From the NCBI GenBank assembly GCA_902500695.1, contig CABVRQ010000008.1:1-37201 (forward strand): DNA of 37,201 nucleotides, given 5' to 3'. The stretch is from an uncultured Nitrospira sp. (GTDB lineage: Bacteria > Nitrospirota > Nitrospiria > Nitrospirales > UBA8639). Position numbers and translations under genes: made by a program. The first letter of the stretch is position 1. Each line of letters starts with the position of its first letter. Positions 31,653 to 37,201 of this stretch are shown here, in pieces. The notes beneath the pieces are model-generated. The model did no database searches. It saw only the letters and a program-made list of their open reading frames with translations, and was not told where the DNA came from.

Positions 31653-33029
31653 ATGGCCTTCGTTCCACTTCACGCAACTGCTCTTCGACTGGGATTGTAC
31701 ATCAAGATTGAGGGATCCTGGTTCAGCCATCCATTCCCAACCAATTCATTCAAAATCGAATTGACGAAAGATCTCGAAACCATTCGTGGACTGACAAAAG
31801 TCAAGTTGTATTTCGATCCAGACCGCTCAGACCCCGAAGGAGTTCATTCCGACCACACCAAGGGGCCTGACCGGAAGCAGACTCAAGACACGGTAGAATC
31901 TGACAAAGAACCCTCAAACGAATCTGAGTCCGACCCCACACGAGATTCTTTAGAGGAAGAAGCAGATTTTGAAGATCCCATTCAACGGAAGATTGCACAA
32001 CATGAAGCATTCCAAGTCTACCAGGAGCATTTGCAAGCAGTTGGTGGACAATTCCAGGAGGTGGTGCAAGAAGCCAAACAGGCCATGCAGGATGTGATCT
32101 CTGGCCGGCCTCGCGGACTCCGGACAGCACAGAAAATTGTCGGAGAGCTTTATGAGATTCTTGATATAACTGACAACTCACGAGCACTGCTGAATCTGAT
32201 CGGTTCCAACGAACCTAACGAAGAATTTTTTCTTCATGCACTCAATGTTTGTTCATTATCTCTCATGGTCGGACAGGATTTAGGATTTTCGCGGGAAGAC
32301 GCTGAAAAACTAGCGCTCGGGGCTCTGTTTCATGATATAGGCGAACTCAAGTTTTCGGCAGAGCAGCTATTACGAAAAGGGTCGATGTCTGCTTTCGAAC
32401 GGAAAAATTTTTTGAGTACTCATCCGAAATACGGAGTAGAAATGGCCGAGAAGTTGCCTAATATTCCCTTTGAAGCGATTGACGTGATTCGCCAGCACCA
32501 TGAACGCCTCAATGGGTCAGGATTCCCAGCAGGGAAAAAAGACGGACAAATCAGCAAGTTCGCCAAAATTGTCATGGTGGTGGATGAATACGATGAACTG
32601 TGTCATCACCCGGATCCGGCCAAATCGCTCATTCCCTCAGAGGCCCTATCCTATTTATACGTGAAATGTCGGCACACACTATGGCATGACGCAGTCGTCT
32701 CGTTGATCAGCCAGTTGGGTGTCTACCCTCCGGGCTCACTGGTCAACTTAAGTAATCAGAAGATTGGGATTGTCACCAGCGTGAATCTCGCGAACCGGCT
32801 CAGGCCCGTCATCCTCGTCTATGATGAATCCGCCTCTCCAGATGAACCGATTATTCTGAATCTGTCCAAAGAGGATGAAACCCTCTCTATTGTCAGTGCC
32901 ATTCGACCGGTTGACCTTTCTCTGAGAATCAGGGAATGCCTCAATCCTCGTCGAATTATCAGCTACTTTCCCTCTGGTTCTCCCGCAGAATCCCGAGTCG
33001 GAGCTCTGAACTCTCTGGCCGGATCCTGA
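31653..33029 (+). CDS. DUF3391-type HD-GYP domain protein
   Basis: A 458-residue cytoplasmic protein. The N-terminal 50 residues (LRLGLYIKIEGSWFSHPFP, ... TIRGLTKVKLYFDP) match the DUF3391 lead domain that precedes many HD-GYP domains. An acidic, probably disordered linker follows (about 55-115), then a coiled helix and an HD-GYP domain (about 185-345). His227-Asp228 are present, but the motif reads HDIGE, where most relatives have HDIGK. The second motif reads HHERLNGSGFP, with Phe291 in place of Tyr. A C-terminal beta-rich extension of about 100 residues (LVNLSNQKIGIVTSVNLANRL) is also seen in this group. It is probably a c-di-GMP phosphodiesterase or a c-di-GMP sensor; activity is uncertain. 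Confidence 0.88.
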   Translation: MAFVPLHATALRLGLYIKIEGSWFSHPFPTNSFKIELTKDLETIRGLTKVKLYFDPDRSDPEGVHSDHTKGPDRKQTQDTVESDKEPSNESESDPTRDSLEEEADFEDPIQRKIAQHEAFQVYQEHLQAVGGQFQEVVQEAKQAMQDVISGRPRGLRTAQKIVGELYEILDITDNSRALLNLIGSNEPNEEFFLHALNVCSLSLMVGQDLGFSREDAEKLALGALFHDIGELKFSAEQLLRKGSMSAFERKNFLSTHPKYGVEMAEKLPNIPFEAIDVIRQHHERLNGSGFPAGKKDGQISKFAKIVMVVDEYDELCHHPDPAKSLIPSEALSYLYVKCRHTLWHDAVVSLISQLGVYPPGSLVNLSNQKIGIVTSVNLANRLRPVILVYDESASPDEPIILNLSKEDETLSIVSAIRPVDLSLRIRECLNPRRIISYFPSGSPAESRVGALNSLAGS

Positions 33030-33100
33030 TAATCACTCCAAGGGTAGGGCACGCCAGACCGTCCTCACTCACAAAACCTGACCTTGCCATACAAGAAGTC

Positions 33101-33469
33101 CTACGAGGGTGAAGAACGACCAACGATCTGGCGAAGCCAGGCCAACCATGTGTTCCTGGTTTCAAGAGGAACTTCGGGATCGGGATATTCCACCCATAAC
33201 TCCTGATTCCCAAGATACCGCTCACCAATAAAGATACGTTGGGTTCGTAACTGGCGATAGCCTCTATCATGCAACAGGTGAATGAGACCTGGCAGGACCT
33301 GGTCTTCGGTAGGAACGGGGTCGACATCTATCTGAAGCGATTCATAGCGGAGCCGAGCCTGAAATCCTCCTTCACGGGGTATGACGTGGATTTGTCGACT
33401 AAACCCGCGGTCACGGTCATCCAACCCGGCAACGTGATAGATATGGACGTGAGCAGAAGTGGAACTCAT
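33101..33469 (-). CDS. Hypothetical protein, family not recognised
   Basis: A protein of 122 residues from the ATG at 33469; an in-frame ATG at 33502 would add 11 residues. No domain is recognised. It has the composition of a real soluble protein: an N-terminal beta-like part (SAHVHIYHVAGLDDRDRGF), VIPREGGFQARLRYESLQID, a helix with LPGLIHLLHDRGYRQL, and QELWVEYPDPEVP. There is no export signal or membrane helix. It converges with the HD-GYP gene (71 bases between stops) and diverges from the PAS/GAF gene. GGAGG lies 18 bases before the ATG at 33469, too far to decide the start. Confidence 0.6.
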   Translation of the reverse strand: MSSTSAHVHIYHVAGLDDRDRGFSRQIHVIPREGGFQARLRYESLQIDVDPVPTEDQVLPGLIHLLHDRGYRQLRTQRIFIGERYLGNQELWVEYPDPEVPLETRNTWLAWLRQIVGRSSPS

Positions 33470-33665
33470 GCGCGTAAGGATTATCCTACCTCCGTTCGAC
33501 ATCTTCGCATAAGAGGAAAAAGGCCGTCGAGCCTACGGAGCCAATTCCGGACTTTGTGTGTTCCCGTACAGATCCTCTGCAGACCACAAAATGCCTCCCG
33601 TCAAACGGATGCTCTCTCGACGGACGGCCTAGGCCATCAATTTCCGCTGATTCCTCTTGCACTCT

Positions 33666-33694
33666 GTGACGTGCTTTTCGTATCGTGGTATAGA
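33666..33694 (+). promoter_or_regulatory. Candidate promoter of the PAS/GAF gene
   Basis: GTGACG and TATAGA are separated by 17 bases, about 70 bases before the ATG at 33765. The rest of this divergent gap contains an inverted repeat CTCCGT/ACGGAG with a long loop (about 33490-33540). Confidence 0.35.
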
Positions 33695-33764
33695 AGTATT
33701 GTGACTGAATGCCGGGGATAATTTTTGTAATATTCCCTATTTTCCTGTATACCACCATTACCCC

Positions 33765-35486
33765 ATGCCAAGTCCGCTGACTCTTCAAAGCTCCGGTGAA
33801 CGTCCCCAAAATAATCGGGGGCAAATCTTATCGCTTGCCCTCATGGTCACCAGTGTAGTATTCGTCGTGGACCTTTTCCTTCCTACTGGCATTGCGGAAG
33901 GTGTCCCGTATGTCGCCGTGGTGCTAATTGGTCTTCGCTCACCAGAAAAAAATGACTCCTTGCGTCTCGCCGGCTTGTGTACGGTTTTAACAATCGTGGG
34001 TTACGGTTTATCCCCAGCCGGGACGGAAGCTTGGATTGGCATGATCAATCGCTCCATTGCCTTGTTTGCCATTTGGTCCACCGCCCTTTTAGCCATGCAG
34101 GTAAGAGAGGCTGATGCGGCAACTCGCGATCAAAGTTCCATGCTAACAGGCATTTTGTCAAATATGCCGGCCGTGGCATTTCGAATTGATCAGGAAGGGG
34201 TCATGCATGATTCCTTCGGTCGCGGACTGGCTCGTTTCGGGTTAAAGGAATTGACCGCCATTGGACGAATTCCATTGGAACCACCTGATCGGATAAAAAG
34301 CGAAATCAAGGAAGGAACTCTTGCCAATTCGGTGTTTTATGAGAGCAATGGCATTTTGCAGGGGAAGCCCTGGTGGTTTTTAAATTGTCTGTGCAAATTG
34401 GAAGGCGACCAACCGGGCCTCATTGGGTTTGGCATTGATATTACTGACCGTAAGCGTGCGGAGCGACGCTTGGCCTTGCACGATGCCATCGCAGACATCC
34501 TGACCACCGCCTCCAGCATTTCAGAGACATATCCCCAAATTCTCAAAGCCATTTGCCACACGCTGGATTGGAAGGTGGGCATCCTCTGGCGAATGGACTA
34601 TCAACGACAGGCTCTGGGAGCGGCCGTCATTTGGCCCCCTGACTCTCCTCAAGCCCAAGCGATGTCATCATCAATCTCCGGTTGGGCGCTCACGCCTGCT
34701 GTAGGACTGGCCGGGCAGGTGTGGGACATTCGAAACCCTCTTTGGATCAAGGACCTTGCCGACTACCCCAAAGACCCTAGAAACCAGGCGGCCCTGGAAG
34801 TAGGACTTCACGCCGGATTCGCCATTCCCATTTGCCTGGCTGGGAATACGAGAGCGGTTCTCGAATTTTTCTCGCCATTCCCTGAGGAAGCGGATGATAT
34901 GTTGCTTCAAAGGCTTTCGCATATCGGTTTTCAAATTGGCCAGTGTATCGAACGGGAGCATAAAGAACGTCGACTGGCCACCCATCACAGTTTAACCAAT
35001 GTTCTCGCCGAATCACCTGGAATGACTCAGGCTGCTTCCCTTATCCTGGAAGCCATTGGTGAAAATTTAGGATGGGATCTCGGAGCTCTTTGGACAATGG
35101 ACTCCTCACAACAGGTTTTGCGTTGCCTCAATGTCTGGCATTCCCATCACTTAAACCTGGATGCCTTTCGGCAGGCATCCCATGCGATAACGTTTGCACG
35201 AGGAGTGGGATTACCAGGCCGGATTTGGAAAAGCGGCGAACCATCCTGGGTCACTGATGTGGTGTCCGACCCGAATTTTCCGCGCGCTGAGGCTGCCGCA
35301 CAAGAAGGCCTCCATTCCGGATTCGCCTTTCCCATCAAATCGGGGATCGAAATTCTTGGGGTCATCGAATTTTTCCACAGGGATATCCAAAAGCCCGACA
35401 AAGAACTGTTGGCCATGTTTGCATCCATTGGTCTTCAAATTGGCCAATTCATCCAACGGACCACCAAGCCAGGTCTCAATGGATAA
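33765..35486 (+). CDS. Membrane PAS-GAF-GAF sensory protein without an output domain
   Basis: A 573-residue protein. The N-terminal part holds three or four membrane helices (about residues 20-115). A PAS-like domain follows (about 125-225, ending LIGFGIDITDRKRAERRL), then two related GAF domains at about 245-385 and 405-560. The GAFs share VGLAGQVW/VGLPGRIW, GLHAGFAIPI/GLHSGFAFPI, LEFFSPF/IEFFHRD and HIGFQIGQCI/SIGLQIGQFI, so they arose by duplication. Proteins of this plan normally end in a histidine kinase or GGDEF module; here the chain stops 10 residues after GAF2. The following 120 bases show no continued domain. It may act through protein partners. The ligand is unknown. Confidence 0.85.
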   Translation: MPSPLTLQSSGERPQNNRGQILSLALMVTSVVFVVDLFLPTGIAEGVPYVAVVLIGLRSPEKNDSLRLAGLCTVLTIVGYGLSPAGTEAWIGMINRSIALFAIWSTALLAMQVREADAATRDQSSMLTGILSNMPAVAFRIDQEGVMHDSFGRGLARFGLKELTAIGRIPLEPPDRIKSEIKEGTLANSVFYESNGILQGKPWWFLNCLCKLEGDQPGLIGFGIDITDRKRAERRLALHDAIADILTTASSISETYPQILKAICHTLDWKVGILWRMDYQRQALGAAVIWPPDSPQAQAMSSSISGWALTPAVGLAGQVWDIRNPLWIKDLADYPKDPRNQAALEVGLHAGFAIPICLAGNTRAVLEFFSPFPEEADDMLLQRLSHIGFQIGQCIEREHKERRLATHHSLTNVLAESPGMTQAASLILEAIGENLGWDLGALWTMDSSQQVLRCLNVWHSHHLNLDAFRQASHAITFARGVGLPGRIWKSGEPSWVTDVVSDPNFPRAEAAAQEGLHSGFAFPIKSGIEILGVIEFFHRDIQKPDKELLAMFASIGLQIGQFIQRTTKPGLNG

Positions 35487-35609
35487 TCGAGGGTCTCAAG
35501 AATCAATTGTCGGCCTGATTCCTTGGTACCCGACGACATACACGTGACATTTCTTTTCCTGGTAGCATTTGTGACCCATCATCGGAACCTACGGCCTCCC
35601 TCCTAAAAA

Positions 35610-37201
35610 ATGGCTGCTACTTTTCCAATACTTTCCTGGGTTCATGGCCTTCATTTTAATAACATACGGGGAGACCTGTATGGTGGATTAGTGGCAGCGG
35701 TGGTGGCCTTACCCCTTGCCTTGGCCTTTGGAGTGACATCCGGACTCGGGGCCATTGCCGGTCTCTATGGAGCTATTTTTGTCGGGTTTTTCGCTGCTCT
35801 CTTCGGCGGAACTCCTGCACAGGCCTCAGGACCGACCGGTCCGATGACCGTGGTGATGGCCGGCATCATCTTGAACTTTGCCGATGAGCCGGCATTGGCT
35901 TTCACGGCTGTCATCCTCGGAGGGGGATTTCAAGTCTTATTTGGATTGATGGGGTTTGGTCGTTATATCACCTTGGTCCCCTATCCTGTCATTTCAGGAT
36001 TCATGAGCGGCATCGGTGGAATTATTCTCATTCTTCAGGTTGCACCCTTTCTCGGATTGGAAGCGAAGTCCAAAGTCGTGGCCAACCTCATGGCAATGCC
36101 CGAGTACCTCGCATCTTTTTCTCTTCCCGCCATGTTGGTGGGTACTCTCACCCTAGCCATTGTGTATCTCACTCCCCCCTCTATCGGCAAACGTCTTCCT
36201 CCGGTGTTGCTGGCTCTCATCGTTGGAACGATGGTCGCTGAGATATTCTTCCCAACCCTTCCGGTTATCGGAGACATTCCTTCAGGATTTCCCACGCTCA
36301 TTTGGCCAACCATGCATACCAATGCACTCTTGATCATGGTTGAGGAAGCCCTCGTTCTGGCATTATTGGGAACAATTGATAGCCTGCTGACTTCTCTCGT
36401 CTGTGACAACATGACACGGACCCAACATGACTCCAATCGGGAATTGATCGGCCAAGGTATTGGGAATATGGCTGCGGGATTTTTCGGTGGCCTTCCTGGA
36501 GCCGGCGCCACCATGCGATCCGTGGCGAACATTCGCACCGGAGGCCGTACACCTATTTCTGGCATGTTTATGGCGGTGGTCCTCCTAGGTACGTTACTTG
36601 GCTTAGGCCCTCTGGCCGAAAAAATTCCCCTTGCAGCCCTCGCCGGCCTGCTGATCAAGGTCGGATTCGATATTATCGATTGGCGATTTCTGAAACATAT
36701 GGTGCAAGCTCCACGAACCGAGGTTCTGGTGATGATCGTGGTCTTGTTGGTTACTGTTTTGGTCGACCTCATCACGGCTGTGGGAATTGGCGTGGTGCTG
36801 GCCAGCGTGATGTTCGTGAAGCGCATGGCCGATCTGGAGCTTGAAAATCTCAGTGTAATCACCGGTGCCTCGAATGAAACACCACTGTCAAAAGAGGAGC
36901 AACGTATTCTGGATCGAAACCGCGAGCGCATTATTATGATTCATGTGAATGGTCCGATGAGTTTCGGATCGGCTAAAGACATGGTTCGTCGGTTGGAAAC
37001 CGTGAAAGGGTTCAATTCTTTTTCCAGCGTGGTTCTTGATCTCACATCGGTGCCTTCCATTGACGGAACCGCTGCATTAGCCATCGAAGACATGCTGTTG
37101 ATGGTGAAAACTCATCAGCAGCATGTTTTTTTCGTGGGTATGCGTCCGGGAGTGGCTCGAGTCCTCAAAGGACTCGGGGTGCTCGATCAGGTCCCACCCG
37201 A
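35610..37201 (+). CDS. SulP-family anion transporter with STAS domain (3' end cut by the window)
   Basis: The frame is open from the ATG at 35610 to the last base, 530 residues so far. It has 10 or more membrane helices and the SulP signatures GGTPAQASGPTGPMTVV (anion site region, about residues 70-86) and GLPGAGATMRSVANIRTGG. At about residue 440 a cytoplasmic STAS domain begins, with VVLDLTSVPSIDGTAALAIED. SulP proteins move sulfate, bicarbonate or other anions, usually with Na+ or H+; the substrate cannot be read from this sequence. No clear ribosome binding site precedes the ATG. The gene follows the PAS/GAF gene by 123 bases. Confidence 0.9.
   Translation, partial: MAATFPILSWVHGLHFNNIRGDLYGGLVAAVVALPLALAFGVTSGLGAIAGLYGAIFVGFFAALFGGTPAQASGPTGPMTVVMAGIILNFADEPALAFTAVILGGGFQVLFGLMGFGRYITLVPYPVISGFMSGIGGIILILQVAPFLGLEAKSKVVANLMAMPEYLASFSLPAMLVGTLTLAIVYLTPPSIGKRLPPVLLALIVGTMVAEIFFPTLPVIGDIPSGFPTLIWPTMHTNALLIMVEEALVLALLGTIDSLLTSLVCDNMTRTQHDSNRELIGQGIGNMAAGFFGGLPGAGATMRSVANIRTGGRTPISGMFMAVVLLGTLLGLGPLAEKIPLAALAGLLIKVGFDIIDWRFLKHMVQAPRTEVLVMIVVLLVTVLVDLITAVGIGVVLASVMFVKRMADLELENLSVITGASNETPLSKEEQRILDRNRERIIMIHVNGPMSFGSAKDMVRRLETVKGFNSFSSVVLDLTSVPSIDGTAALAIEDMLLMVKTHQQHVFFVGMRPGVARVLKGLGVLDQVPP

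Noticed and set aside
31419..31730. Minus-strand open frame of 103 codons
   Set aside because: It overlaps the start of the DUF3391/HD-GYP gene and a pyrimidine-rich non-coding stretch; composition is not protein-like.
36035..36931. Minus-strand open frame of 298 codons
   Set aside because: It is antisense to the SulP transporter, whose + frame has clear SulP and STAS motifs. The minus product is Arg/Ser/Thr-rich with no domain.
1..37201. CRISPR array, insertion sequence, prophage or known defence system
   Set aside because: No regularly spaced repeats, transposase, integrase or phage structural genes were seen. The repeats found are short dyads or paralogous coding regions.

Overview
The window looks like chromosome of a Gram-negative bacterium with an outer membrane: it encodes a secretin, a periplasmic Do-type protease, a DsbA-like oxidoreductase, AnmK and a tRNA-Glu. 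G+C is moderate, roughly half. A deoxyhypusine-synthase homologue close to a pyruvoyl-dependent arginine decarboxylase, many sensor/HD-GYP genes and the general style of the proteins suggest Nitrospirota (Nitrospira-like). That placement is an impression from gene content, not a computed result.

Layout. (1) 1-4.9 kb: MEKHLA-domain protein, glucokinase, ribose-5-phosphate isomerase A, Do/HtrA protease and an amicyanin-like cupredoxin, all on +. (2) 5.0-9.9 kb: tRNA-Glu(CUC) with its terminator, deoxyhypusine synthase family protein, DsbA-like protein, a small zinc-ribbon protein, an aldehyde dehydrogenase and pyruvoyl-dependent arginine decarboxylase. (3) 9.9-15.7 kb: housekeeping genes on both strands: exonuclease III, an unrecognised protein, a minus-strand GNAT/AnmK/DUF2726 group, a zinc-ribbon peptide, a serine esterase, and a BolA + monothiol glutaredoxin pair closed by a strong hairpin. 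(4) 16.0-29.1 kb: a compact MSHA-like type IV pilus (or pseudopilus) locus: membrane TPR protein, prepilin, MshE ATPase, MshG platform protein, two paralogous prepilin-like proteins, a PilM-PilN fusion (MshI), PilO-like, PilP/MshK-like, secretin MshL, ATPase MshM and TPR protein MshN. Many junctions overlap, so most of the block is probably one transcription unit. (5) 29.1-37.2 kb: signalling region with a decayed receiver-domain relic, two HD-GYP proteins, an unrecognised minus-strand gene, a membrane PAS/GAF/GAF protein without an output domain, and the start of a SulP anion transporter cut by the window end.

How the parts may work together. The pilus ATPase keeps the exact 24-5-24 layout of the c-di-GMP-binding MshEN domain, but both motifs have lost their first Arg and last Gln. 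Two HD-GYP proteins (the c-di-GMP phosphodiesterase family) lie just downstream. The locus therefore looks historically tied to c-di-GMP, with ligand binding in doubt. The two downstream prepilin-like genes are tandem paralogues, and one has lost the conserved Glu5. Strong RNA hairpins sit before and after the first prepilin gene, where they could set different pilin and machinery levels. The polyamine genes could feed arginine to agmatine and, with an agmatinase encoded elsewhere, putrescine to homospermidine. No CRISPR array, insertion sequence, phage or classical defence system was found.
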